A stretch of DNA of 64,000 bases from Prescottella equi (GTDB lineage: Bacteria; Actinomycetota; Actinomycetes; Mycobacteriales; Mycobacteriaceae), in NCBI RefSeq assembly GCF_020171745.1, contig NZ_JAIVAH010000032.1:1-64000 (forward strand). Reading direction: 5' to 3'. The notes beneath the pieces were generated by a model. It was not told the DNA's origin, made no database searches, and worked only from the letters and a program-made list of their open reading frames with translations. Shown one piece after another: positions 8,864-20,400 of the stretch; position 1 is the first letter of the stretch, and each line of letters opens with the position of its first letter. The position numbers were made by a program, and so were the translations under genes.

Positions 8864-8972
8864 GCACACCTCCAACGGCATTCGACGTGGTGTGTGATGG
8901 TAGCCACCCCTACCGGGTGTGATTCAAGTTGTTGTCCCACTCAGAGGACGCATGCGTCACAGCCGTGCACTG

Positions 8973-8987
8973 GGCGCTCGAAGCGCC
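8973..8987 (-). terminator. Short hairpin after the uracil-DNA glycosylase gene
   Basis: GGCGCT, loop CGA, AGCGCC immediately beyond the glycosylase stop codon (8989-8991), with flanking CTG/CAG able to extend the stem past a 2-base bulge. A modest intrinsic terminator candidate on the minus strand. Confidence 0.45.
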
Positions 8988-8988
8988 G

Positions 8989-9861
8989 TCAGCGACCCGA
9001 TCCGCCGCAGGCCCAGCCGAGCCCGGCGAGCTCCTGCGCCCGGGACAGGACGTCGTCGAGCATCTTCTCGGTGAGCCTTCCGGTGAAGGTGTTCTGCTGG
9101 CTCGGGTGGTAGCAGCCGATCACGTTGATCGGCTTGCCGTCCGCAGTGCTGAGCACCGCGACTTCCCCGTGCCCGAACTTGGGCTTCGGGGTGGGGACGG
9201 TCCCGCCGGCTCGTCGCACGGCGCCGAGCGTCGCGTCCCATCCGAACGAACCGAGTGCGACGACGGCCCGCGCGAACGGCAGCAGGCGCGCGAACTCGGC
9301 ATCGAGCCAGCCCGCACAGCAGTCCCGCTCTTCGGTACTCGGCTTGTTCTCCGGCGGCGCGCACCTTACCGCCGAGAGCATCCGCACGCCGAACAGTTTC
9401 TGCCCATCCCCGGCGTACTCGACCTCTGCATTCATCGCCAGGCCGGCACGGTGGAGGGCGCGGAACAGCCAGTCGCCCGCCTGGTCACCGGTGAACATCC
9501 GGCCGGTGCGGTTACCCCCGTTCGCGGCGGGCGCGAGGCCCATGATCAGCAGCTTCGAGAAGTCGGCGCCGAATCCGGTGACGGGCCGGCCCCAGTACGG
9601 CTGATCCGCGAACGAGGCCCGCTTGGTCTCGGCCGCCTGCTCGCGCCAGTCCACCAGCCGCGGGCACGCCCGGCACACGCTGATCCGGGCGTCGATCTCG
9701 AGGAGGTTCTTCGCGTCGGCGGCCATCGCGACGACGTCCGCCGCCGACCGGGCCACGGGGGTCTGCGCGTCCGCCGGGTCGCCGGGCCACCCGGAGCCGG
9801 GCGGCACCGGGGACGCGAACAGCTCCCCCGTGCCGGGGTGCGGTAGCAACTCGCCGGTCAT
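8989..9861 (-). CDS. Uracil-DNA glycosylase, family 5 (UdgB-type, Fe-S)
   Basis: Base-excision repair glycosylase of 290 residues. The family-5 active-site motif G-L-A-P-A-A-N-G-G-N-R-T-G-R sits at about residues 108-121, where family 5 lacks the polar Asp/Asn of other UDGs. The DNA-intercalation motif H-P-S-Q-Q-N-T-F-T-G is at about 252-261. Cys63, Cys66, Cys167 and Cys181/182 are placed as expected for a 4Fe-4S cluster. The family removes uracil and other deaminated bases. ATG at 9861 is used because the family motifs begin after it; the longer frame upstream has no support. It is divergent from the sirtuin gene. Confidence 0.88.
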   Translation of the reverse strand: MTGELLPHPGTGELFASPVPPGSGWPGDPADAQTPVARSAADVVAMAADAKNLLEIDARISVCRACPRLVDWREQAAETKRASFADQPYWGRPVTGFGADFSKLLIMGLAPAANGGNRTGRMFTGDQAGDWLFRALHRAGLAMNAEVEYAGDGQKLFGVRMLSAVRCAPPENKPSTEERDCCAGWLDAEFARLLPFARAVVALGSFGWDATLGAVRRAGGTVPTPKPKFGHGEVAVLSTADGKPINVIGCYHPSQQNTFTGRLTEKMLDDVLSRAQELAGLGWACGGSGR

Positions 9862-9963
9862 CGGTTCCGCGCACTCGTAGGCATGCGTCAATTCAACCCG
9901 ATCGGCACGACACGACCCAGTCGGGTGCGGACGAGCGGGGCGCGGACGCGGACAATCGGCGAC

Positions 9964-10710
9964 ATGACTGTGCACCCCGTCGACCCAGCCCTCCTCGAGG
10001 CGGCGCGCGCCGCGCGGAAGGTCGTCGTGTTCAGCGGCGCCGGCATGTCCGCCGAGAGCGGCATACCGACATTTCGTGACGCCCAGACCGGACTGTGGGA
10101 ACGGTTCTCCCCCGAGCAGCTCGCGAGCCCCGAGGGCTGGGAGCGGGACAGCGGACTCGTATGGGCGTGGTACCAGTGGCGGACCGGACTGGTGCGCCGG
10201 GTCGAGCCGAACGCCGGCCACCGCGCCGTGGCCGAGTGGGCCCGGCACACCGACGTCCAGATCGTCACCCAGAACGTCGACGACCTGCACGAGCGGGCCG
10301 GCAGCGAGGTGACCGCGCATCTGCACGGCAGCCTCTTCTCCCCGCGCTGCAGCGAGTGCGACGCCCCGCACCCGTCGGACGGCGGCCTCGACGTCGAGCC
10401 CACCGGCCCGGTGACACCACCCGCGTGCACGCACTGCGGAGGTCCGGTGCGCCCCGGCGCGGTGTGGTTCGGCGAGTCACTGCCCATGGACGCCTGGGAG
10501 CGGGCCGAGAAGGCCGTCGACGAATGCGACCTCATGGTGGTCGTCGGCACGTCGGGTGTGGTGTATCCGGCGGCGGGACTGCCGCTGCGCGCGGTCGAGT
10601 CGGGTGCCACCGTCGTCGAGATCAACCCGCACGCGACGGATCTGAGCCCGCACCTTCAGCATTCGTGGCGCACCACGGCCGCTGCGGGACTCCCGGCGCT
10701 CGTCCAATAA
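9964..10710 (+). CDS. NAD-dependent sirtuin, class III-like protein deacylase
   Basis: Sir2 protein of 248 residues. The NAD motif G-A-G-M-S-A-E-S-G-I-P-T-F-R-D is at residues 25-39, T-Q-N-V-D-D-L-H at 102-109, and the catalytic histidine 121 is in H-L-H-G-S. The zinc cysteines are Cys129, Cys132, Cys155 and Cys158. Tyr70 and Arg73 in W-Y-Q-W-R match the Tyr-x-x-Arg pair that marks SIRT5/CobB-type desuccinylases and demalonylases. It may remove acidic acyl groups as well as acetyl. The ATG at 9964 is the first start compatible with the family N-terminus. No strong ribosome binding site is seen. Confidence 0.9.
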   Translation: MTVHPVDPALLEAARAARKVVVFSGAGMSAESGIPTFRDAQTGLWERFSPEQLASPEGWERDSGLVWAWYQWRTGLVRRVEPNAGHRAVAEWARHTDVQIVTQNVDDLHERAGSEVTAHLHGSLFSPRCSECDAPHPSDGGLDVEPTGPVTPPACTHCGGPVRPGAVWFGESLPMDAWERAEKAVDECDLMVVVGTSGVVYPAAGLPLRAVESGATVVEINPHATDLSPHLQHSWRTTAAAGLPALVQ

Positions 10711-10773
10711 ATCAGTGGAAACACTTGTCGCGCCACCCCGCGTAGACCCGCATGGATGCCATAGGCTCCGGCC

Positions 10774-11655
10774 GTGGCTCCCCAACTTGTATCCGTGATC
10801 CTCCCGGCCTACAACGCTGTCGATCTCATCGACGAACAGCTCGACGCCCTGGCCGCCCAGGACTACACGGGCGACTTCGAGGTGGTGGTCAGCGACAACG
10901 GGTCGACCGACGGGCTTGCGGGTCATCTCGCGGATCATCCGTTGACGTCTCGATTGAAGCTGCGATACGTCGACAGCTCAGACGGTCAAGGTACGGCGTA
11001 CGCACGAAACGCCGGAATCGCGGCCACTGATGGCGACTTCCTCGCATTCTGCGATCAGGACGATCGTGTCCACCCAGGCTGGCTGACGGCGTTGACATGC
11101 GTGGCCGAGAGCTTCGATGCCGTAGGCGGCCCGGTCGAAACCGCATCGATCAACACACCGGAGGTCGCGTCGTGGCGGATCATGCCAGCGCCCGACGAGC
11201 GGTTCGGCGCCTCCGACTTCCTGCCGTACGCGATCGGCTGCAACTTCGGAGCCTGGCGGTCGAGCCTGGAGAAGGTCGATGGATTCGACGAGTCCTTCAG
11301 AGGCGGCGGGGAGGACGTCGCGGTGTCATGGCGACTGCAGCTCGCCGGGCTGACACTCGGGCACGCACCGGATGCGTTGGTGGCGTATCGTTTCCGCGAC
11401 ACCTACCGTGGAACCTGGAAGCAGATGTCCGCGTACGGGCGGACCTCCGTGCAGGTTTACCTCACGTTCCGTGAGTACGGACAGCAGCGCGGATCGCTGA
11501 AGAACTTGGGTCTGACCCTGCTGGGAGTCGCGCTCCTCAACCCGCTGGTCCCCCGATTCATCGCACGCGTCCCACGGGGCATGTGGGTCGCGCAGACTGC
11601 GTTCCTAACGGGAAAGCTCAGGGCCTCTTGGAAGAATCGAGTGTTCTATGTCTGA
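10774..11655 (+). CDS. Family 2 glycosyltransferase (paralog 1)
   Basis: GT-A fold transferase of 293 residues. The N-terminal nucleotide-sugar domain has V-S-V-I-L-P-A-Y-N, the D-N-G-S-T-D-G-L loop, and a DxD-like metal site in [22 protein letters not shown] acceptor/catalytic segment follows. The last about 50 residues are hydrophobic and basic and end K-N-R-V-F-Y-V, a terminus shared by the four paralogs here. The GTG at 10774 is the only sensible start. It overlaps the next paralog by 8 bases. Sugar donor and acceptor are unknown; the adjacent NRPS suggests peptide glycosylation, but cell-wall glycan is also possible. Confidence 0.85.
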   Translation: MAPQLVSVILPAYNAVDLIDEQLDALAAQDYTGDFEVVVSDNGSTDGLAGHLADHPLTSRLKLRYVDSSDGQGTAYARNAGIAATDGDFLAFCDQDDRVHPGWLTALTCVAESFDAVGGPVETASINTPEVASWRIMPAPDERFGASDFLPYAIGCNFGAWRSSLEKVDGFDESFRGGGEDVAVSWRLQLAGLTLGHAPDALVAYRFRDTYRGTWKQMSAYGRTSVQVYLTFREYGQQRGSLKNLGLTLLGVALLNPLVPRFIARVPRGMWVAQTAFLTGKLRASWKNRVFYV

Positions 11656-12547
11656 CGCCTCAGCCCTCCGAACACCGACGATGGTCTCGGTCGTCATACC
11701 GGCGTACAACGCACTGGACCTGATCGATGTGCAGTTGACGGCCCTCGCCGCTCAGGACTACGAAGGACCGTTCGAGGTGATCGTCAGCGACAACGGCGCA
11801 AACGACGGGCTGGCGGACCACTTGCGCGAACACCCGCTGCGGTCCGCGTTGCAGCTGCGCTGCGTCGACAGCTCGGACCGATCGGGCTCGTCGCACGCCC
11901 GCAACGTCGGCGTCGCTGTTGCACGGGGAGACCTGCTCGCGTTCTGCGATCACGACGACCGCGTGCACAGCGGCTGGCTCACGGCTCTCGTACACGCCGC
12001 CGCGCAACACGAATCTGTCTCGGGCGCCGTCGAGACGGAATCGATCAACGATCCAGAGGTCGTTTCCTGGCGGCCGATGCCGGATCAGACCAAGCCATGT
12101 GAGACCCCCGGCTACTTTCCGATCGCTTACGGCTGCAGCTTCGCCGTGTGGGCCGACGTCTTCGACGCGGTCGGCGGCTTCGACGACGCCTTCGATAACG
12201 GGCAGGACAAGGACATCTCCTGGCGCATCCAACTGGCCGGATACGATCTCGGCTACGCACCCGACGCAGTTGTCGCCTATCGGCTGCGTAGTACGTATGC
12301 CGGGCTGTGGCGCCAGATGCGCGCCTACGGCGAGGGCGACGTGAAGCTCTACGCGACGCACCGCAAGTTCGGCCAGCCGCGCCCGAGCGCACTCGTCCCG
12401 GCCAACCTCCTCGCTGGCATCATTCTCCTCAATCCGTTGGTGCCGAAAAGGATTCGGCGAATCTCCACCGGGCACTGGTTGATGCACGTCGGTGGGCTCT
12501 GGGGCCGGATCCGCGGCAGCATCCGCTATCGCGTGTTCTACATCTGA
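11648..12547 (+). CDS. Family 2 glycosyltransferase (paralog 2)
   Basis: Paralog of the preceding gene, 299 residues, with the same layout: [17 protein letters not shown], the metal site F-C-D-H-D-D-R-V-H-S-G-W, Q-D-K-D-I-S-W where the others have G-E-D-V, and the C-terminus R-Y-R-V-F-Y-I. The ATG at 11648 sits inside the end of paralog 1, so the two are co-translated. The G-Q-D-K-D replacement near residue 190 is the main difference and may alter acceptor choice. Likely arose by tandem duplication. Confidence 0.85.
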   Translation: MSDASALRTPTMVSVVIPAYNALDLIDVQLTALAAQDYEGPFEVIVSDNGANDGLADHLREHPLRSALQLRCVDSSDRSGSSHARNVGVAVARGDLLAFCDHDDRVHSGWLTALVHAAAQHESVSGAVETESINDPEVVSWRPMPDQTKPCETPGYFPIAYGCSFAVWADVFDAVGGFDDAFDNGQDKDISWRIQLAGYDLGYAPDAVVAYRLRSTYAGLWRQMRAYGEGDVKLYATHRKFGQPRPSALVPANLLAGIILLNPLVPKRIRRISTGHWLMHVGGLWGRIRGSIRYRVFYI

Positions 12548-12618
12548 CAGGAAGACGGAATCCGATCACGGAAAACGCACCGCCCGACAGAACCTACGAG
12601 CAGATAGGTCAGCGCACA

Positions 12619-13506
12619 ATGGATTCCCGCACGCCGGCACTGGTGTCGGTCATCATCCCGACCTACAACGCGCGCAACATCATCGACGTGCAACTGACGG
12701 CCCTGGCAGAACAGGACTATGCCGGCGCCTTCGAGGTCGTCGTGAGCGACAACGGGTCCAGCGACGGGCTCGCAGAGCACCTCGAGAACCACCCGCTCCT
12801 TGCGGTGCTGAAACTGCGACGTATCGACTCCGCCGCGGTGAAGGGCGCACCGCACGCACGCAATGCCGGCGCTGCCGCGGCGGACGGCGACTTCCTCGCC
12901 TTCTGCGACGCCGACGACCGTGTCCACCCGGGCTGGCTCTCGGCCCTGGTGAGGTCTGCCCGCGAGTTCGACGCGGTGAGCGGCCCGGTGGAGACCTCGA
13001 CACTGAACACGCCGGAGGTGGCTTCGTGGCGTCCGGTCCAACCGCCGGACCAGCGGGAGGAGACCGAAGGTTTCCTGCCGTTCGGGCTGTCAGGCAATCT
13101 CGGGCTGTGGCGCAGCGCATTCGACATCACCGGCGGGTTCGACGAATCACTCACAGTCGGTGAGGACGTCGACTTCACCTGGCGCCTGCAACTTGCCGGA
13201 CTCACCCTCGGACACGAGCCCGCCGCGATGGTGGCCTACCGTCTGCGCGACAACTATCGCGCCCTGTGGCGGCAGTCGTTCGCCTACGGCATGGCCGGTC
13301 CCGAGCTCTACCGCCACTACCGGTGGTACGGGCTGCGGCCCACGAAGCCGTTGCCGCTCTTCCTGTTCGCGGTGGCGCTGATCGTGCGGTGCCCGCTGGT
13401 GCCGACCTTCCTCAGTCGGCTGTCGACCGGTGGTTGGATCTACTACGCCGCGTTTGCGGCCGGACGCATCCGCGGAAGCATCAAATACCGCACCTACTTC
13501 GTGTGA
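12619..13506 (+). CDS. Family 2 glycosyltransferase (paralog 3)
   Basis: Third paralog, 295 residues. V-S-V-I-I-P-T-Y-N and D-N-G-S-S-D-G-L are followed by the metal site [21 protein letters not shown], and a C-terminus K-Y-R-T-Y-F-V. The frame is open from 12307, but the ATG at 12619 aligns with the paralogs' starts and follows paralog 2 by 71 bases. It ends 6 bases before the end of the convergent fourth paralog, so no separate terminator fits between them. Confidence 0.85.
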   Translation: MDSRTPALVSVIIPTYNARNIIDVQLTALAEQDYAGAFEVVVSDNGSSDGLAEHLENHPLLAVLKLRRIDSAAVKGAPHARNAGAAAADGDFLAFCDADDRVHPGWLSALVRSAREFDAVSGPVETSTLNTPEVASWRPVQPPDQREETEGFLPFGLSGNLGLWRSAFDITGGFDESLTVGEDVDFTWRLQLAGLTLGHEPAAMVAYRLRDNYRALWRQSFAYGMAGPELYRHYRWYGLRPTKPLPLFLFAVALIVRCPLVPTFLSRLSTGGWIYYAAFAAGRIRGSIKYRTYFV

Positions 13507-13512
13507 CCGTGG

Positions 13513-14412
13513 TCAGAGGAAGTAAGTGCGGTGCTGGACACTGCCGCGTACGCGCCCGACCAGACGGCCGGCATAGATGAACCACTGCCCTCTCGACAGA
13601 CGGGTCAGAGATCTCGGCAACAACGGGTTCCGAAGGATCAACAGTAGGAGCACCACTGGGAAGGCGACGACGTTGCGGGCATACCCGTGGTCCCGGTACT
13701 GCTTGAACAGTCGGGGATCCGTCTCGCCGTAGGTCCTGCTGTGGTCCCACAGCTCCCGGAGAGTGGTGCGCACCCGGTATGCCACGAGAGCATCCGGGGC
13801 ATGACCGAGGGTCCCGCCGGCCAACTGGACGCGCCACGAGAAGTCCACATCCTCACCAGCGGAGGTGTACGACTCGTCCCACCCGCCTGCGGCGTCGTAG
13901 GCGTCGCGCCACACCGCGCAAGAGCAACCGTTGGCGAACGGCAGGAATCCTGGGAAGGAGAATCCCCGTTCGGCGGGTTGCATGAGCATCCGGTCGGCGA
14001 CCTTGGGGCTGTTCAGCGACGTGTTCTCGAGCGCGCCGCTGACTATGTCGTACCGCGCCGCGGCCGCCACCAGGGCCGACACCCAGCCCGGGTGGACACG
14101 ATCGTCGGCATCGCAGAAGGCGAGCAGGTCACCGTCGGCCGCCGCCACGGCGATGTTGCGTGCGTGCGACGCGCACTGGACCTCGTGCGCCGGCACGCAT
14201 CGCAGGCGGAGCCGATCCCGGAGGGGATGCTCCTCCAGATACCCGGCGAGACCGTCCGTCGAGGCGTTGTCTCCGACGACGACCTCCATCGGACCGGCGT
14301 AGTCCTGCCCGGCGAGCGCCTCGAGCTGGGTGTCGATCACGTGCCGCGCGTTGTAGGCCGGTATCACCACCGACACCAACTTCGGTGTCCTCGTTGGCAT
14401 CGTGGTTCTCAC
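13513..14412 (-). CDS. Family 2 glycosyltransferase coupled to the NRPS (paralog 4)
   Basis: Fourth paralog, 299 residues, on the opposite strand to the other three. It has [17 protein letters not shown], metal site [21 protein letters not shown] and C-terminus Q-H-R-T-Y-F-L. Its GTG start (14412-14410) overlaps the NRPS TGA stop (14411-14409) as GTGA, and GGAGA lies 7 bases upstream inside the NRPS gene. An ATG at 14400 is the alternative start. Translational coupling to the NRPS makes a role in modifying its product the best guess. Confidence 0.87.
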   Translation of the reverse strand: MRTTMPTRTPKLVSVVIPAYNARHVIDTQLEALAGQDYAGPMEVVVGDNASTDGLAGYLEEHPLRDRLRLRCVPAHEVQCASHARNIAVAAADGDLLAFCDADDRVHPGWVSALVAAAARYDIVSGALENTSLNSPKVADRMLMQPAERGFSFPGFLPFANGCSCAVWRDAYDAAGGWDESYTSAGEDVDFSWRVQLAGGTLGHAPDALVAYRVRTTLRELWDHSRTYGETDPRLFKQYRDHGYARNVVAFPVVLLLLILRNPLLPRSLTRLSRGQWFIYAGRLVGRVRGSVQHRTYFL

Positions 14413-17400
14413 TCACTCTCCGATTCGACCCGGCCGAGGCCGCGCAACACGGTGTGGGGCGACGAACCGATGCCCCGCAGGGTGTTCCCGAACCGCTCCA
14501 CGAAACCCCGCGCGGTCGACTCGTCGAACAGTGCCGTCTGGTACAGCAAACCACCCGTCACGCCCATCGGCACGCCGGCGTCGTCGTACCGGTCGTTGAG
14601 ACTGAACTCGAGCTCGTGCTTGGCCACGGTGGCCGGCACCGGATGCTGGGCGATGCTCAGTCCCGGGAAGTCCGCCGACAGCCCCTCCGACGCTCGCTGC
14701 AGGATCATGGTGACCTGGAACAGCGGATTGTGCGCCGCATCGGAATCCAGTCCCAGAGCCTGTTCGAGGCGCGGATTCGACACATCCGGGTTCGCGTACG
14801 CCCCCAGTGCCGCAGTCCGCACCGTCGCCACCAGATCCGCGAAGGTGTCCTCCTCGTCGACGACCACCCGCATCAGGACGTCGTCGGAGAAGTTGCCGAC
14901 CACATCGTCCAGTTCGGGTTCACCGCGGCCGGCGATCGACGTCGCCACGGTCACGTCCTTCTCGTTCGCGAACCTGCTGACGCACAACGCGAACGCCGCC
15001 TGCAACACCATGAACAGGCTGGCCCCGCACTCGCGGGCCACGGCGACCAGCGCGGCATGGGTGTCCGCGTCGACGTGCACCGGCAGTGCCGCACCGGCCG
15101 TCGGCCGGACTGCGGGACGCGGCCGGTCGGTCGGCAGGTCGAGGAAATCGGGCCGATCCGCCAGGGTTCGGGTCCAGTAGTCCATCTGCCGATGCGCCTC
15201 GCTCGCCGCGTCGTCGAAGTCGCCGAGCAGCGAGTGCTTCCACACCGCGTAGTCGGCGTACTGCACCGGCAGCGGATCCCACTGCGGCTCCACCCCGAGC
15301 GCCCGCGCGGCGTAGGCGACCACGACGTCCCGGGTGAGCGGACCGACGCTGAAGCCGTCGGCCGAGATGTGGTGCACCACGACGGCCAGGACGTGATCGT
15401 CCTCGCCGATCCGGAACAGACGCATGCGCAGCGGCAACTGCACCGTGACGTCGAAGTCGCCCCACAGGAAGGCCGTCAGCGCGGCGTCGAGCTCGTCCTC
15501 GGTGACCGTCACGACGTCCACGTCCGGCACCGCGTCGGCCGTCGGCACGATCACCTGGACCGGACCGCTCTCGCTGTCGGGGTAGAGCGTGCGCAGCGCC
15601 TCGTGGCGCTGCACCAGATCGGCCGTCGCGGCCCGCAGGATCTCGACGTCGATCGCGCCACGCAACCGCAGCGCGAACGGAATGTTCCACTCGCCGCCGC
15701 GCGTCCGCTGGTTGGCGACCCAGATGCGTTCCTGCGCCGGCGCCAACGAAATCCGGTCCGTCCGCGGCACCGCCGTCAGGCGCGGCCGTTCGAGGCCCGC
15801 GCGGCTGTCGACCCGTGCAGCGAGCGCCGCCACCGTGGGCGCCTCGAAGAACTCGCGCACCGTCAGATCCGTGCCGAACGCCTCGTTGATCCGGGCCGTC
15901 GCACGGGTCGCGAGCAGCGAATTGCCGCCGACCTCGAAGAAGCTGTCGTCCAACCCGATCCGAGCGGTGCCGGTCAGGTCCGCGAAGACGCCCGCGACGA
16001 TTTCCTCGGTCGCGGTCCCGGTGCCCCGAAAGTCGCTCGCTCCCGCGAATTCCGGCGCGGGCAGCGCACGGCGATCGAGCTTGCCGGTGCTGCCCAACGG
16101 CAGCTCGGCGAGGAACACCACCACGGTCGGCACCATGTAGCTCGGCACCCGATCCGCGACGGACCCCCGCACGTCCGACTCGTCCGGTGCCGCGCCCGGG
16201 TGCGGCACCGCGTATGCCACCAGGTGCTCGGCGCCACTGCTGGTGCGATGCACCACGACGACCGCCCGATCGACGTCCGGGTGCGCCGCGACCGCGGCCT
16301 CGATCTCCCCGAGCTCGATCCGGAAGCCGCGGAGCTTCACCTGGAAGTCGGTGCGCCCCAGATAGTCCAGGACGGCACCCGACGCGCGGGGCTGCCACCG
16401 CACGAGGTCACCCGTGCGGTACATCCGGGTCCCGGTGTCGCCGAACGGATCGGCCACGAACCGGTCGGCGGTGAGATCGGGGCTTCCGGCGTACCCGCGG
16501 GCGAGCTGGTCACCGGCGAGATACAGCTCGCCGGGCACCCCGACGGGCACCGGCCGCAGTCGCCCGTCGAGCACGTACACCCGTGTGTTCCACTCGGGGA
16601 CACCGATGGGCACCGTCGCCGCATCGTCCGGACCGCAGCGGTGATGCGTCACGCTCACCGCGGCCTCGGTGGGCCCGTACAGGTTGAACACCGGGGCCGC
16701 GCTGACGTCGGCGAACCGGCGCACCAGGTCCGCCGGCAGGGCCTCGCCGATGCAGATCACCCGGCGCAGCGCCGGCATCGACTCGGCGTCCACCGACGCC
16801 ACGAACGCGGTGAGCAGCGACGGAACGAAATGCACTGTGGTGACGGCATGTTCACGCATCAGACCGGCCAGGTACTCCGGATCCTGTTCGCCACCGGGAC
16901 GCGCGACGACGAGCCGCGCACCGGCGGTCAGCGCCCCCCAGAACTCCCACACCGACAGATCGAAGGTGGCGGCCGTGCGGAGCAGCACCCCGTCGGTGCC
17001 GTCGAGCCCGAACTGTGCCTGCTTCCACAGCAACTGGTTGGCGATCGCGGCATGGGACACCGTGACGCCCTTGGGTCGCCCGGTGGATCCGGACGTGTAG
17101 ATGACGTAGGCGGCGTTGTCCGGGTGCAGCGGCGCACGCCGTTCACCGTCGACGATCGGGTGTGCCCCGTGGGCCGACACGTCGAGGGTGTCGACGTCCA
17201 GGCGCACCGCGGTGTCCGGTACCGGCACCGCCACATCGCTCGTCGTCAGGACCACGGACGGTGCCGCGGACTCGAGCACGTACGTCGTGCGCTCGACCGG
17301 GTGATCCGGGTCGATGGGCACGTACACGCCGCCGGCCTTGGCGACCGCGTACATCGCCACGAGCAGGTCCAGCGACCGGCGGCTCGCCAGCGCCACTCTC

Positions 17401-20400
17401 GTTTCGGGGCCGACGCCCCTCCCGATCAGGTCCCGGGCGAGCGCGTTGGCACGGCCGTCGAACTCGGCGTAGCCGATCTCCCGGCCGTCCACGATCACGG
17501 CGACCGCGTCCGGGGTGGCGCGCACACGCTCGGCGAACAACTCCGGCAGTGTGGTCGCCGGCACCTCACGCCGGGTGTCGTTCCACTCGACGAGCACGGC
17601 GCGGCGTTCGGCCTCGCCCTGCAGGTCGATGTCGCCGATCGTCACCCGCCGGTCCGCGACGACGGCGCGCAGCAACCGCTCGAACCGCGCCGCGAACCGT
17701 GCGACGGTCTCCTCGTCGAACAGGTCGGCCGCATACGTGAAGGAGGCTGCGATCTCGCCCGGTTCACCGTCGGCATCGTGGTGGTCGACGACCGTCAGAT
17801 GCAGGTCGAACTTCGCGGGCTCGAATCCGGCATCGACGACGTCGATGCCGAGTCCGGGCAACTCGAACGTGGTGCGGCCGAGGTTCTGCAGCGACAGCGC
17901 CACCTGGAACAGCGGGTGCCGGGCGGTCGAACGCTCCGGGGCGAGCACCTCGACGATCCGCTCGAACGGCACGTCGGCGTTCGCGAACGCCGTCAGGTCC
18001 GCGCGCCGGACCTGCTCGAGCAGATCCGCGAACGGGGCCTCGGGGCGTACGTCGGCCCGCAGCGCGAGGGTGTTGACGAACATGCCGACCACGCCGTCGA
18101 GCGACTGCTCGCCGCGGCCGGCGATAGGCGCTCCGATCGAGATGTCGCCGGTGCCCGAGATCCGGGCGAGCAGTGCCGCGAACGCCGCGTGGACGACCAT
18201 GAACAGCGTTGCGCCCTGCCGCTTGCCCAGCCCCAGCAGTGCCCGGTGCAGCGACGCGTCGAGCGTGAACGAGTGCGTTCCGCCGCGGTACGACTGCACC
18301 GCCGGCCGCGGACGATCCACCGGCAGGTCCAGCTGATCCGGGAGCCCGGCCAGGGTGTCGACCCAGTACCCGATCTGACGGGCGGCGACGGACGTCGGGT
18401 CGTGTTCGTCGCCCAGTACCGCGCGCTGCCACAGGCTGTAGTCCGCGTACTGCACCGACAGCGGCGACCACGTCGGCGCCAGGCCCTGCCGGCACGCCGC
18501 ATACGCGACCATCACGTCCCGTGCCAGCGGCGCGAGCGAGAACCCGTCCGCCGAGATGTGGTGCACGACGAGCACCAGGACGTGGTCCCGCTCGCCCAGC
18601 CGAAGCAGTGCGATCCGGAGCGGCACCGCGGCCGTCACGTCGAATCCGCTGCCCGCCAACGCCAGCACCGTGGGCAGCAGGTCGTCGGCGGGGACGTCCG
18701 TCGGTGCGAGTTCCGGAAGTACCTGCGTCGCAGCGAGAATCACCTGGTGCGGCCCGTCGGCGCTGTCCGGGTAGACCGTCCGGAGCGCCTCGTGCCGATC
18801 GATGGTGGCCGTGATCGCCGCGTGCAGTGCGGCCACGTCGAGGTCGCCCGCCAGTCGCAGCGCCATCGGGATGTTCTCCGCGGCCGAGGTCGGGTCGAAC
18901 CGGTTGAGGAACCACATCCGCTGCTGCGCGGGCGAGAGCGGGATGCGCTCGGGCCGATCGAACGACCCCAGGGCGGGCGCATCGGAACCGGCCGACGACT
19001 CCGCCCGGACCGCGAGCGCGGCCGCCGTCGGACTCTCGAACAGTTCGCGAATGCCCAGCGCGGCGCCGAGTGCCGCATTGACCCGGGCCACCAGGCGGGT
19101 CGCGAGCAGAGAGTTGCCGCCGATGTCGAAGAAGCTGTCGTCCACCGATACTCGGGCGAGCCCGAGCAGGTCCGCGAACACCGCGGCGATCCGCTCCTCG
19201 ATCGGGTTGGACGCGCCCCGGAACTCGCGCGTGGAGACGAACTCGGGCACGGGCAGTGCCCGGCGATCCAGCTTGCCGCCCGCGGTCACCGGCAGACGGT
19301 CCAGCACCACGATCTGGGTCGGCACCATGTAGCCGGGCAGGAACTCGCCCAGCGCGTCCCGCAGGCCCTGCGGGTCGACCGACGCCCCGTGTTCGGGCAC
19401 GACGTAGCCCACCAGGTGCTCGCCGGTACGGGCGTCGCTGTGCATCACGGCGACGGACTGCGCGACGTCGGGGCTGCCCGCGAGCGCGGCCTCGATCTCG
19501 CCCAGTTCGATACGCAGGCCGCGCAGCTGCACCTGGGTGTCGGCCCGGCCGACGAAGTCCAGTCGCCCGTCCCGGGTGCGGCGGACGAGGTCGCCGGTGC
19601 GGTACATGCGCCGGCCACCGGCCGTGGCGACGAAGCGCGACGCCGTCAGCGCGCGCCGCTGGTGGTAGCCGCGGGCCAGGCCCGGGCCCGAGAGGTACAG
19701 CTCGCCGACCACCCCGATCGGGACCGGTCGCAGCCGGGCGTCGAGGATCGCCGCACCGGCTCCGGGGAGCGGGGTCCCGATCGTGATCCGCTCGCCCGCC
19801 GTCAGCGGCTCGGTCATCGTGATGATGATGGTGGTCTCGGTGGGGCCGTAGCTGTTGAAGAACCTGCGGCCCGGTGCGAACCGCTCGACGAGTTCCGGCG
19901 GACACACGTCACCGCCGACGATCACCGACTCGAGCGAGTCCAGTCCGGTCGACTCGACGGTGCCCAGGGCGGCAGGCGCGGTGAGGATGTGCGTGACCCG
20001 CTGGTCCCGGATCACGTCGGCGAGTTCGTGCCCGCCGACCACCGACGGCGGCACGACGACGAGCGTGGCGCCCGTGCTGAATCCGACGAGCATCTCGAAC
20101 ACCGAGGCGTCGAAGCTCGACGACGAGAACCGCAGGACCCGCGAGTGCCGGGTGACCGCGAGCTCGGTGCGCGCGTCCGCGCAGAAGGATGCGAGGCCGG
20201 TGTGTTCGACCACCACACCCTTGGGCAGTCCGGTCGAGCCGGACGTGTAGATCATGTACGCGGCACCGGTCGGGGCGATCGGCCCGCCGCGCTCGACGTC
20301 GGTGACGGCCGCGGCCGACTGCACCGAGCACTCGCGCGCGACCTCGGGCGAATCGACGACGAGCCATCGAGCCGAATCCGGCAGTCGTTCGGCCACTTCG

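Noticed and set aside
8345-8881. Start of the VOC protein at 8881
   Set aside because: GGAGG lies directly before ATG 8863, and the extra six residues have no support.
13513-14412. An MbtH-like protein or thioesterase gene next to the NRPS
   Set aside because: The neighbouring genes are glycosyltransferases and no small MbtH-type or free-standing thioesterase gene was seen in the window.
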